From assembly GCA_019637795.1 (NCBI GenBank), contig JAHBUY010000006.1, positions 240,330 to 304,329 of the forward strand: a stretch of DNA of 64,000 nt, in the 5' to 3' direction. The notes under the pieces were generated by a model. It was not told the DNA's origin. It made no database searches and saw only the letters and a program-made list of their open reading frames with translations. The stretch is from a bacterium (GTDB lineage Bacteria; Desulfobacterota; Binatia; HRBIN30; CADEER01). Within the stretch, counting starts at the first letter, position 1, and each line of letters opens with the position of its first letter. A program made the position numbers and the translations under genes. Below, piece after piece: positions 1 to 8,753 of the stretch.

Positions 1-795
1 CGCGGCGCGCCGGCGCCCGACAGCGCCGCCTACACCGCCACCGGCTTCGCCGCCACCGGCACCAGCGCCGACGAGCCCGACGTGCTGGTGCTCGGCGGCC
101 CGCAGAGCGAGTACGACGCCTGTCCGGCGGAGTTGGCGCTGCAGCCGTTCCTCGATGGCGCGACGATCGCCCTCGGCAGCGACGGCGCCGTCACCCGCAC
201 CACCGCGACGACCCTGGCTCTGGCCACCTGCAGCTCCGACCCGAACGCCGGCGCCGCCGCGACGGTCGACATCCGCCTGGTCAACGAGCTCGGGCAGACG
301 TTCACCATGAGCCGCGCCCTGCGCGAGCTGCTGGTGTCACCGCTGTCGCAACTCGACACCACCTCGCCCGGGCGCTCGATCTTCAACAGCGCCGTCGCCG
401 GCAGCACCACCGGCAACGTCCGCATCACCCCGAAGGGCACCGGCAGCGCCGTGCTGGCGGTGGCGCTCACCGCGCTCAGCGGCGGCGGCACGACGCACCG
501 CGCCGCCGCGCAACCGCAACTCCTCGGCGCCCGCGGCGCCCCCGGCGATCTCGTCGACCTCGCCGTCCCCACCCCGATACCGACGATCACCCCGCCGCCC
601 GCCTGCCCCGGCGACTGTGACGGCAACCGCACCGTGGCGATCAACGAGCTCATCGTCGGCGTCAACATCGCCCTCGGCAGCGCCAGCATCGACGCCTGCC
701 GCGCCTTCGACAGCAACGGCGACGGCGCCGTCGCGATCAACGAGCTGATCACCGGGGTGAACGCCGCGCTCGGCGGCTGCCCCGCCGCGGGCTGA
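1..795 (+). CDS. Secreted-type protein with C-terminal dockerin/EF-hand-like pair (5' partial)
   Basis: The reading frame is open from base 1, so the N-terminus lies outside the window; the stop is TGA at 793-795. The visible N-terminal 190 residues are Ala/Thr/Gly-rich with no family I recognise. A proline-rich linker leads into a C-terminal pair of about 30-residue repeats starting CPGDCDGN and DSNGDG. Each has a Ca-loop-like run of Asp/Asn followed by a helix containing INELI and GVN-ALG. Such paired loops resemble dockerins and are common at the ends of secreted proteins in Binatia-like genomes, where no cohesin partner is established. Role unknown, perhaps calcium-stabilised anchoring or protein-protein contact. 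Confidence 0.7.
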   Translation, partial: RGAPAPDSAAYTATGFAATGTSADEPDVLVLGGPQSEYDACPAELALQPFLDGATIALGSDGAVTRTTATTLALATCSSDPNAGAAATVDIRLVNELGQTFTMSRALRELLVSPLSQLDTTSPGRSIFNSAVAGSTTGNVRITPKGTGSAVLAVALTALSGGGTTHRAAAQPQLLGARGAPGDLVDLAVPTPIPTITPPPACPGDCDGNRTVAINELIVGVNIALGSASIDACRAFDSNGDGAVAINELITGVNAALGGCPAAG

Positions 796-802
796 TCCCG
801 AC

Positions 803-941
803 CGTCTCCCCCGGGCGATCCGGCGCTGCGGGGTCGCCGAGCCCCCCGACCGTGAGGTGCGGCTGACCGCCGGACCCGTCTCGCCCGAACGATCCAGCGC
901 CGCGGGGACGGCGCGGACGGAGCACAGCGTCTCGCCCGCGA
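803..941. repeat. Imperfect direct repeats between convergent genes
   Basis: Two 31-base copies (803-833 and 877-907) match at 26 of 31 positions. A third, shorter copy of the first 14 bases lies at 928-941. They fill most of the 195-base gap between the convergent genes ending at 795 and 991. No function is evident. They may be decayed intergenic repeats or terminator-associated sequence. Confidence 0.5.
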
Positions 942-990
942 CCTCAGCCGTTGGCCGACGTGTGGGGCGATGCCCCTGCCCGCCTCCCGC

Positions 991-1506
991 TCAGCGCCGG
1001 ATGTAGATCACCAGCCCGACCAGGGCGGCCAGCAACACCGGCACGACCACCAGCGCCACCCGTTCGAGATAGGCGAAGCCGAGCACGGTGCCGCCGAGGA
1101 CGAGGCCGAGCACGGAGAGCCGCCAGTCGGTGTAGACACCGGCGAGGAAGGCGGCGAGCGCCAGCACCACCAACACCGCGCTGCCGGCGGCTTCGTTGGT
1201 CATGCGGCCGAAGTGCTGCAGGAGGTAGATCAGCAGCACCGCGCCGACGACACCGAGCCAGTGCACGATCTGCGTCGGCACGATGGCGGCGACCGGATCG
1301 CCGCGGCGCTGGGCGCGCGACCACGCCGCCCAGATGCTGACGATGCCGAACACCGGCGTCATCCACAGCCAGACACGGAACGCGGTCTGCGCGCTGCCGT
1401 AGTCGTTGACCACCACGCCGGCGCCCGACAGCAGCACGAGCAGCACCAGCACGATCTCCTCGACGTGGCCGCGGCCGGGGACAGAGGCCTCTTGGGCATC
1501 GCTCAT
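991..1506 (-). CDS. Small polytopic membrane protein, function unknown
   Basis: Encodes about 171 residues with roughly six hydrophobic segments spanning nearly the whole protein after a short polar N-terminus, for example around VLLVLLSGAGVVV, LWMTPVFGIVSIWAAW and VVVPVLLAALVGLVIYI. A conserved-looking 'VNDYGS' follows the first segment. I chose the ATG at 1506 (MSDAQEA) because the 13 residues before it are not membrane-like; an upstream start at 1545 is possible. It lies 75 bases downstream of the secreted hydrolase on the same strand and may be co-transcribed with it. No family recognised. Confidence 0.6.
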   Translation of the reverse strand: MSDAQEASVPGRGHVEEIVLVLLVLLSGAGVVVNDYGSAQTAFRVWLWMTPVFGIVSIWAAWSRAQRRGDPVAAIVPTQIVHWLGVVGAVLLIYLLQHFGRMTNEAAGSAVLVVLALAAFLAGVYTDWRLSVLGLVLGGTVLGFAYLERVALVVVPVLLAALVGLVIYIRR

Positions 1507-1581
1507 GCGGGCGTGAGTAGCAGAAGCGGACACGGACTGCACCACGAACGGACGCGAGGGGGTCGCGGCGCCGCTCCGCGC

Positions 1582-4098
1582 TCAGCGCACCAGCTCCTCG
1601 GCCGACATGCCGACCGGCGCCAACGCGCCCTGCGCCAGCGGATCGATGATCAGCGGCACGCCGTCGAGTGCCGAGGTGAAGAACGTCGCCCGCTGCAGGA
1701 ACGACTCGGCGGCGCTCTGGGCGCAGTAGTGGCCCTCGCCGCCGATGGCCGGCGACAGCACGGCGCAGCCCGGAGTCGGATCGATGCCGGCGACGCCGGT
1801 GGGCACGTACTGGTAGAAGGCGCCGCTGCGATCCGCCGCCAGGTTGCCCTGCAGCGGGCCGCTGACGACCTCGAGGAAGGGCACCGCGCGCTGCACCGGC
1901 GCCAGGTGCGGCAGCGGGCCGAGCGACCACGCCAGCGAGTCCGTGGCGTGGTTCGGCACCAGCGTGTCGTCGAGCCCCTCGACCAGCAGCACGCTGGCGC
2001 GCTGCGGCGGATCGCCCGGCAGCGCCACCGGCGTGCGGGCGAGGAACGGGGCGTGGTTGTGCGCGTCCTGTGGGTCGTAGAGGTGCTGGAACAGCGACAC
2101 CCCCATCCAGATGTCGGCCGGCGTCATGTTGGGGAAGATGCCGCCGAGCACGGTGAGGAAGAGATCGTCGGCCTGGTGCAGCAGCACCTCGGAGAGGCGC
2201 GCCCCGCCGGCGACCAGCGCCGCCGCCCTGATCTCCGGGGCGTAGGGCAGGATCCCCGGCCCGTTGTTGGCGCCCTCGCTGATGCCGAGGTACATGCGCG
2301 GCCGCTCGGGCGCGAGGTCGGGGACGCCGTCCGGCGCGCCGAGCGGCAGCACGTCGAGACCGCCGAGGCCGTCGATGAAGCGCAGGAAGGCGATCTGCTC
2401 GGCGCGCGTCTCGGCCCAGAAGTCCGGCACCCGGCCGCGCTCGAGGATCGACTGCAGCACCGGCGCCACCTGGGCGAGGATCGCCTGCTGCTGGTCGGTG
2501 ACGCCGGCGCTGAGCTCGCGGTTGAGGATGTCGGTGAAGCCGATCACCGCGAACCCCTGCGCCGCCAGCGAGCGCCGCGCCGCGCTCGGCACCTCGGCCT
2601 CGGAGCTGCCGGGATTGCCGTGCTGGTACATGACGATCGGCACCGGCCCCCGCAGGGCCGCGGTCGGCAGGGCGAGGGTGAACGGCACGGCGCGCGTCCG
2701 CGTTTGCCGCGGCCGCCCGGCCTCGTCGCGCGCGAAGTTGAGGCCGTCGCGCCAGTCCGGCGCCTGCCAGGTGCCGCTGACGATCGCCGCCACATCGCCC
2801 GAGGACCCAGGGACGACGCTGGTAATCGTGTAGGCCGGCGGCTCGACCGCCGCCATCTGCTCCTTCACCGCCACCTGGTCGTCGGCGATGTGGGCCGTGT
2901 CGCCGATGGTCGCGCGCAACACCAGCGCCGCGTCCGCGCGCTCGATCGGCGGCCCGTGCGCCGCGGTGGCGGCGAGCACCTGGTCGGCGACGGCGCGCAG
3001 GCGGGCGCACTCCGCGCTCTCGATCGGCGGCTCGGCGAGGCAGCTCGCCATCGCCTCCGACATCGCGAACGGGCGCGACGGATCGGCGAGCACGCGCCGC
3101 GTCAGCACCAGCCCGTACTGGTGGTGCGCGGTGAGTGGAATCGACGGAAACAGCAGCAGCGTGTGCGACACCACGCCCGTGACGCTGGTGTCGTCGCGCG
3201 GCTCGACGCGGAACGGAATGCGCTCGCCATGGGTGTCGGCGCCCGGCGTCACGTCGATCAGGCGCATCGTCGCCAGCGGATCCAGCGACGCCGCCGGCGT
3301 CAGCGGCACCGTCGCCGGATCGACCGCGTCCGACAGCTCGATCACCCAGTACGCCAGCGGGCTGAAGCCGGTCAGGCGTGCCCCGTCGCCGAGCAGCAGG
3401 CCGCCGAAGATCCGCCGCACGTCGTCGGGCCCGTCCGGCACCGGGATCGCGAGATGCCCGCCGTCATCGTCGGCAACGTAGAACGCGTCGTCGGGCAGCG
3501 GCGCCAGATGGCGGCGGTCGGAACGATCGTAGTGGATCGTCGGCAGCGACTCCGATCGGGGCGCGGCACGGAAGTCGATGCGAGTCCCGGGCAGGATCAG
3601 CGCGCACTCCTCGCCCGACGGCAATGGCAGCTCGCCGCCGATCGGGTCGAAGACCACCACCGTCGGCGACAGCGCCGTGGTCCGCACCGGGGCGCGGCGG
3701 TCGAGTTGCCGGTTGCCGCACTGGACCCACGCCAGGTCGCTGAAGTCGGCTGGGTCGACCGGGGCGGCGAATTCGACCCGCACCCACGCGGTTCGCGGCA
3801 CGTCCACCGCACCAGGCGCGGGATCGCTGGCGACGATCGCCGGCAGCGCCGGCGCCGGACAGCCTTCGAGGGCGTTGCGCACGGCGCGGATGAGATCGGC
3901 GACGCACACCGGCCCGACCTCGCACGCCGGGAACGCCGGACACGCCGCCAGCGGCGCCACGCCGAGCGCGACGTTCACCCCCAGCACCAGCTCGTCGATG
4001 GTGACCGCTCCGCCGCCGCCCCCGCAGTCGCCGGTGCAGCGCCCCTGCGCGGCCGGCGCCAGCAGGAGCAGCGACAGAACCACCAGCAGCGATCGCAT
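1582..4098 (-). CDS. Secreted alpha/beta hydrolase with N-terminal dockerin-like repeats and Ig-like region
   Basis: 838 residues. A signal peptide (about residues 1-19) is followed directly by two degenerate dockerin-like repeats (about 20-75). An Ig-like/beta region comes next, with 'ASDPAPGAVDVPRTAWVRVEF', and then a C-terminal alpha/beta-hydrolase domain. The triad is visible: HGNPG oxyanion region, nucleophile Ser in GISEG (about residue 606), Asp in LDDT (about 707) and His in GEGHYC (about 788). The ATG has a strong ribosome site (GGAGGGGG) six bases upstream. It starts 26 bases after the SNF2 helicase stop, so probably the same transcript. The substrate is unknown; an ester or lipid is likely. 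The repeats sit N-terminally and have lost most Ca-loop acids, which is unusual for this module. Confidence 0.85.
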   Translation of the reverse strand: MRSLLVVLSLLLLAPAAQGRCTGDCGGGGGAVTIDELVLGVNVALGVAPLAACPAFPACEVGPVCVADLIRAVRNALEGCPAPALPAIVASDPAPGAVDVPRTAWVRVEFAAPVDPADFSDLAWVQCGNRQLDRRAPVRTTALSPTVVVFDPIGGELPLPSGEECALILPGTRIDFRAAPRSESLPTIHYDRSDRRHLAPLPDDAFYVADDDGGHLAIPVPDGPDDVRRIFGGLLLGDGARLTGFSPLAYWVIELSDAVDPATVPLTPAASLDPLATMRLIDVTPGADTHGERIPFRVEPRDDTSVTGVVSHTLLLFPSIPLTAHHQYGLVLTRRVLADPSRPFAMSEAMASCLAEPPIESAECARLRAVADQVLAATAAHGPPIERADAALVLRATIGDTAHIADDQVAVKEQMAAVEPPAYTITSVVPGSSGDVAAIVSGTWQAPDWRDGLNFARDEAGRPRQTRTRAVPFTLALPTAALRGPVPIVMYQHGNPGSSEAEVPSAARRSLAAQGFAVIGFTDILNRELSAGVTDQQQAILAQVAPVLQSILERGRVPDFWAETRAEQIAFLRFIDGLGGLDVLPLGAPDGVPDLAPERPRMYLGISEGANNGPGILPYAPEIRAAALVAGGARLSEVLLHQADDLFLTVLGGIFPNMTPADIWMGVSLFQHLYDPQDAHNHAPFLARTPVALPGDPPQRASVLLVEGLDDTLVPNHATDSLAWSLGPLPHLAPVQRAVPFLEVVSGPLQGNLAADRSGAFYQYVPTGVAGIDPTPGCAVLSPAIGGEGHYCAQSAAESFLQRATFFTSALDGVPLIIDPLAQGALAPVGMSAEELVR

Positions 4099-4124
4099 CG
4101 TCCCCCCTCCGTGCCCGACGGTGC

Positions 4125-7100
4125 TCACACCGCCGTGACGTCCGCCAGCAGATACTCGAGATCGTCCCGCGTCAGCGCCCGCGAGAAGCCGCCCTCGCCC
4201 AGCACGTCCCGCACCAGGGACGCCTTGCGCTGCTGCAGCTCCCAGATGCGCTCCTCGATCGTGCCCAGGGCGAGCATGCGGTAGGCGATCACCGTGCGGT
4301 CCTGGCCGATGCGGTGCGTGCGGTCGATCGCCTGCGCCTCGACGGCCGGGTTCCACCACGGGTCGAAGAGCACCACGTACGACGCGGCGGTGAGGTTGAG
4401 ACCGGTGCCGCCGGCCTTGAGCGAGATCAGGAAGACGCACGGCTCGGGATCGTCCTGGAACCCGGTGACGACCTGCTCCCGCTTCGTCGTCGCCCCGGTC
4501 AGGGTGTGGAAACGCACGCCGCGCGCCTTGAGCGCCGCCTGCAGCAGCTTCAGGCACTGCACGAACTGCGAGAACACCAGCACCTTGTGGCCCTCGGCGA
4601 GCAGCGGCTCGAGCATCTCGAACAGGGCGTCGAACTTGCCCGAGCCGAGATCGGCGCGGCCGCCGGCGAGCGCCGGGTGGCAGCAGATCTGGCGCAGGCG
4701 GGTGAGCGCGGCGAGGACGTGCAGCTTGTCCTTGGCGAAGCGGTCCGCGGTGTCGAGCTGGGCGAGCAGCGAGCGGCTGCGCTTCAGCTCGGCGAGGTAG
4801 AGCTGGCGCTGCTCGCTGGTGAGCTCGCAGTCGCGCCGTTCCTCGATGCGCGGCGGCAGCTCCGGCGCCACCGCCCCCTTGCTGCGGCGCAGCAGCACCG
4901 GCCGCAGCTTGGCAGCGAGCAGCGCCCGCACGTGCGGCGGCGCGTCCGGCCGGTCGATGCGGCGCACGAAGGCGGCGCGCCCGCCGAGGTAGCCGGGGTT
5001 GCAGAACTGCATGATGCTCCACAGATCGAGGGCGCGGTTCTCGAGCGGCGTGCCGGTGAGCGCCAGGCGATGGCGGGCATCGAGCGCCTGCGCGGCCCGC
5101 GCCACGGCGGCGTCCGGGTTCTTGATGAACTGCGCCTCGTCGAGCACCGCGGCGCGCAGCGGCACGCCGGTCCAGTCGTCGAGGTCGCGGCGCAGCAGGG
5201 CATAGGTGGTGATCACCAGGTCGTGGGCCGGGATCTCCTCGCGCAGGGCGTGCCGCTCCTTGCCGCTGGTCAGCAGCAGCACCCGCAGGTCGGGCGCGAA
5301 GCGGGCCGTCTCGCGGGCCCAGTTGTGCACCACCGACGCCGGACACACGACCAGCGCCGGACCGCCCTGCGGGTCCTGCTCGCGCAGGTGCAGCAGCCAG
5401 GCCAGCGCCTGCACGGTCTTGCCGAGGCCCATGTCGTCGGCGAGCACCGCCCCGAGGCCGAGGCGCGCGGTGTGGGCGAGGAAATCCAGGCCGTGGCGCT
5501 GGTACGGTCGCAGGGTCGCCGTCAGGCCGGCCGGGAGCGGCACCGACGTGATGCCGCTGAAGGCGGCGACCCGCTGTCGCAGGTCCTCGACCGCGGCCAG
5601 CGTCTCGGCATCGATGCCGAGGGTGGCGAGGTGCGCCAGGCCCTCCTCGGAGGCGCCGGCGAGCTGCCAGACGCTGACCCGCTGCTCGCCCGCGTCGAGG
5701 CTGATGCCGAGATCGGCGAGCAGCCCGGCGGCGTCGTCGTGCTCCTCGATCAGGTCGCGCCGCACCCAGCCCGCGTCGAGCTTCACGAACGGACCGCTGG
5801 CGGCGCGCAGGACGGCGAGATCGGCCTCGTCGAGGCGCAGGCCCTCCGCCTCCCAGTCCGCCGAGACGGTCAGCCAGTCGACGCCGCTGGCGCGCACGCG
5901 CAGCCGCGGCGCGCCGATGCGGCTGCCGCCGAGCAGCCGGCGCACGGCGCTGGTGCCGAAGAACGAGACGCCCGGTGGCCGCTGCTCCCAGGCCTCGGCG
6001 AGCGCTTCGAGGGTGCGCCGCGCGACCCGCATCCACCAGCCGAGGGCGTTCGCATCGGGCGCGCCGGCGCGCGCCGCACTGGTCAGCGGCAGCCCGCGCA
6101 CCCAGATGGCGAGCGGCGACACGGTCGCCGGATCGGGCAGCTCGATCCACGCCTCGTCGCCGCGCGCCGGCGCGGTCTCGGCCGCCGCGTCGGGCAGCGG
6201 CGGCGGCGGCGCGCCGCCGCCCAGGTCGGCGAACGCGGTGGCCGGGCGGGCATTGCGACCGGCGCGCACCCAGCCGCGTTCCGGCGAGAGCTCGAAGACG
6301 ACGGCGTCGTCGGCCAGCGGCGCCCCCGGATTCCACGGCACGCGGCCGCTGCGCGCGAAGACGCGGAGCTGCAGCCAGTCGTCGCCACGCAGGTCGAGGG
6401 CCACCGACGGCGCCACGACGTGCACGCGGGTGTGGGCGGCGAGCGTGTCGCGCAGGTGCGGGAACGCCTCGGCGAGGGTGCGCATCAGCGGCGCCCGCTC
6501 CTGGCGCGGCACCGGCAGCGGCCCCTCGCGTTCGAAGCGGCTGCGCAGCGCCGGCGGCGGCTCGTCGGCGACCGCGAAGGCCTCGCCGTCGCGCAGCACC
6601 ATCGCGCCGCGGCCGGCGCCCGGCTCGGCGGCCACGTAGAGCACGTCGCCGAGCGCGCGCTCGCTGCCGTCCTCCCAGCGCGCGCGCAGATCGAGCGCCA
6701 GCTCCTCGCCGGCGCCGACGTTGGCGGGCACGACGCGGACGTCGGCGCGGCCGACCCGCACCGGCGCGCCCGGGCTGACGCCGGCGCGCGCCGCCAGCGC
6801 CGGATCGAGCGCGTCGCCCCATTGACCGACGCCGGCGGCGGCGACCCGCTCGAGCAGCGCCACCGGTCGCCCGACCTGCAGGCGGGTGCCGTTCCACTCC
6901 GCGGCGCTCGGCTGCGCCTGGTCGGCGAGCCAGCTCAGCAGGCTCGCCTGCTCGGGCGGGAAGAGCCCGGGATCGCGCAGGCTCTCGGTGCGCAGGCCGT
7001 GCAACTGGGCGACGGTGCGCGGCGCGTCGTGCACCCGCGGCGTGGTCAGACGGACCTCGAAGCCGATCGCCGGCGCGCCGTCGGCGCCGGCCAGCAGGCT

Positions 7101-7769
7101 GAGCACGACGCGCAGCCGGCGCGGCGGATGGGCGCCGCGCTGGCGCGCCCATTCGAGCAGGGCCGCGGCGGTGGCGGCGCGCTCGCGGTCGCGGAAGCGA
7201 TGCGCGACGTCGCCGCGCTCGAGGTACGGCCGCAGCGGCGCCGGTACCCAGCCGTCGGCCTCGGCGGCGATGGCCGCCGCGAGCCGCCAGCAGCGGGTGT
7301 CGGCGTCGGGTTCGCGCAGCAGGTCCTCGAGTGGCGGCCCGTAGGGGGTCAGGCTCGCCGCCGGCGCCTCGATCAGCAGCTCGTCGAGCGCCGCCTGACG
7401 CTCCCAGAGGGCGCGGGCGTCGCGCAGTCGGGTCAGCGGATCGGCGGGCGCGGCCGCGGGCGCGCCGCCGCCCAGCACGGCGCTGGCGACCGCGTAGGCG
7501 TGCTTGCAGCCGGCGCCGTACGGGCAGGTGCACTCGTGCGCCCAACCGCGCCCGTTCCACCACCAGAGGACCCGGTAGTCGCTGGAGCCGTGGACGGTGG
7601 CCTCGACGCGGTCGGGCTCGCCGCGCAGCGCCGACACGCGGCCGTCCTCCACGTAGCCCTCGCCGCGTTGCACGACCGCGGGCGTGAACGTCTCGAGCTC
7701 GGCGCGCAGCGCGCCGAGGCGGTCACCTGACAGGGGAAAGGCGGACAAGCACCGGCCACAATCCCACAC
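4125..7769 (-). CDS. SWIM zinc-finger SNF2-family DNA helicase/ATPase
   Basis: 1214 residues. A SWIM zinc finger near the N-terminus has C80, C82, C88 and H90. A long variable middle region follows, then a complete SNF2 motor: Walker A in DDMGLGKTVQA (about residue 780), Walker B DEAQ (about 876) and helicase C motifs including RTHRIGQDRTV and GTIEERI near the end. Bacterial SWIM-SNF2 proteins are thought to remodel protein-DNA complexes, possibly in repair. The first possible start is GTG at 7769; a TTG about eight codons in is an alternative, and neither has a clear ribosome site. It is the first gene of a minus-strand run with the secreted hydrolase, an odd functional pairing. Confidence 0.9.
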   Translation of the reverse strand: MWDCGRCLSAFPLSGDRLGALRAELETFTPAVVQRGEGYVEDGRVSALRGEPDRVEATVHGSSDYRVLWWWNGRGWAHECTCPYGAGCKHAYAVASAVLGGGAPAAAPADPLTRLRDARALWERQAALDELLIEAPAASLTPYGPPLEDLLREPDADTRCWRLAAAIAAEADGWVPAPLRPYLERGDVAHRFRDRERAATAAALLEWARQRGAHPPRRLRVVLSLLAGADGAPAIGFEVRLTTPRVHDAPRTVAQLHGLRTESLRDPGLFPPEQASLLSWLADQAQPSAAEWNGTRLQVGRPVALLERVAAAGVGQWGDALDPALAARAGVSPGAPVRVGRADVRVVPANVGAGEELALDLRARWEDGSERALGDVLYVAAEPGAGRGAMVLRDGEAFAVADEPPPALRSRFEREGPLPVPRQERAPLMRTLAEAFPHLRDTLAAHTRVHVVAPSVALDLRGDDWLQLRVFARSGRVPWNPGAPLADDAVVFELSPERGWVRAGRNARPATAFADLGGGAPPPPLPDAAAETAPARGDEAWIELPDPATVSPLAIWVRGLPLTSAARAGAPDANALGWWMRVARRTLEALAEAWEQRPPGVSFFGTSAVRRLLGGSRIGAPRLRVRASGVDWLTVSADWEAEGLRLDEADLAVLRAASGPFVKLDAGWVRRDLIEEHDDAAGLLADLGISLDAGEQRVSVWQLAGASEEGLAHLATLGIDAETLAAVEDLRQRVAAFSGITSVPLPAGLTATLRPYQRHGLDFLAHTARLGLGAVLADDMGLGKTVQALAWLLHLREQDPQGGPALVVCPASVVHNWARETARFAPDLRVLLLTSGKERHALREEIPAHDLVITTYALLRRDLDDWTGVPLRAAVLDEAQFIKNPDAAVARAAQALDARHRLALTGTPLENRALDLWSIMQFCNPGYLGGRAAFVRRIDRPDAPPHVRALLAAKLRPVLLRRSKGAVAPELPPRIEERRDCELTSEQRQLYLAELKRSRSLLAQLDTADRFAKDKLHVLAALTRLRQICCHPALAGGRADLGSGKFDALFEMLEPLLAEGHKVLVFSQFVQCLKLLQAALKARGVRFHTLTGATTKREQVVTGFQDDPEPCVFLISLKAGGTGLNLTAASYVVLFDPWWNPAVEAQAIDRTHRIGQDRTVIAYRMLALGTIEERIWELQQRKASLVRDVLGEGGFSRALTRDDLEYLLADVTAV

Positions 7770-7823
7770 CCGGTCGGTTCTCTCAACGGGTCGTTTCGCC
7801 GGGCAGCGAACGGCGACCGCCGC

Positions 7824-8672
7824 TCACCCGGCCGGCGGGCGGCGCGCCGTCATCGCCTCGCTCACCGCCCAGAGGCGGCCGGCGGCCTCGGCATCGCGGG
7901 CGGCGCGCGACGGCGCCTTCTCGCGGCAGTTGGCGAAGTAGCGGCCGCTGACGGCGGCGAGCTGCGGCGCGGTGGCGAGGTGCACGGAGGTGGCCGCGCC
8001 GTCGTCCGGGGCGCGGAAGAACGGGCGCAGCAGGCGGATCAGGCCGCGCGCCCAGCCGCCGTTGTTGGTGCCGAGGCCGGTGGCCACCGCCCCCGGATGC
8101 AGGCTGTTGGCGGTCACCCCGCTGCCCGCGAGGCGCCGCGCCAGCTCGCTGGTGAAGAGGATGTTCGCCAGCTTCGACTGGCCGTACACCCGCATCACCC
8201 GGTAGCGGCGGGTGTTCTGCAGGTCATCGAAGTCGAGCGGCGCGAACCGGTGCGCCTCCGAGGCGACGTTGACGACCCGCGCCGGCGCGCTGGCGCGCAG
8301 CCGTTCGAGCAGCAGCGTGGTGAGGAGGAAGGCGGCGAGATGGTTGACGGCGAAGGTGGTCTCGATGCCGTCGGGGGTGACGCTGCGCCGCACGTTGACC
8401 ACGCCGGCGTTGTTGATCAACACGTGCAGCGGTCGGTCGCTGGCGAGAAACGCGGCGGCGGCCCGCCGCACCTCGGCCTGGCGGGCGAGGTCGGCGAGCA
8501 GCAGATCCACCCGCGGCGCGCCCGCGGCGCGCGCCTCCGCCGCCGCCGCCTCTCCCTTCGCCGGGTCGCGGCAGAGCAGGACCAGCTCGGCCCCCATGCG
8601 CGCCAGCGCCAACGCCGTCGCCCGGCCGATCCCCGACGACGCGCCGGTGATCAGACAGACGCGGCCGTGCAT
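7824..8672 (-). CDS. Short-chain dehydrogenase/reductase (retinol-dehydrogenase-like)
   Basis: 282 residues from the chosen ATG. The NAD(P) glycine motif TGASSGIG lies at the N-terminus. The NNAG motif, catalytic Ser in VNVASEAH and the Tyr/Lys pair in VYGQSKLAN follow in order. An Arg after the first beta strand (LLCRDPAKGE) suggests NADP preference. The layout matches the WW-domain/retinol dehydrogenase-like SDR group acting on lipophilic alcohols or carbonyls. I chose 8672 because SDRs usually begin a few residues before the first strand; a GTG at 8735 would add 21 polar residues. It is 81 bases downstream of an epoxide-hydrolase-like gene, probably in one operon. Confidence 0.88.
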   Translation of the reverse strand: MHGRVCLITGASSGIGRATALALARMGAELVLLCRDPAKGEAAAAEARAAGAPRVDLLLADLARQAEVRRAAAAFLASDRPLHVLINNAGVVNVRRSVTPDGIETTFAVNHLAAFLLTTLLLERLRASAPARVVNVASEAHRFAPLDFDDLQNTRRYRVMRVYGQSKLANILFTSELARRLAGSGVTANSLHPGAVATGLGTNNGGWARGLIRLLRPFFRAPDDGAATSVHLATAPQLAAVSGRYFANCREKAPSRAARDAEAAGRLWAVSEAMTARRPPAG

Positions 8673-8753
8673 CGACGTGGCCGGGTGCGCGCGCCTGCCG
8701 CTCTCCCGCTCTCGACCTGGCGACGGATCTCCCACGCGACGCCGTTGACGGCT

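Noticed and set aside
970..4284. Very long plus-strand open frame (over 1,100 codons)
   Set aside because: It is the antisense shadow of the hydrolase and small membrane-protein genes; the product is His/Arg/Gln-rich with no domain, as expected for reverse frames at this GC content. The same applies to 4314-7730, 43185-46328 and similar frames.
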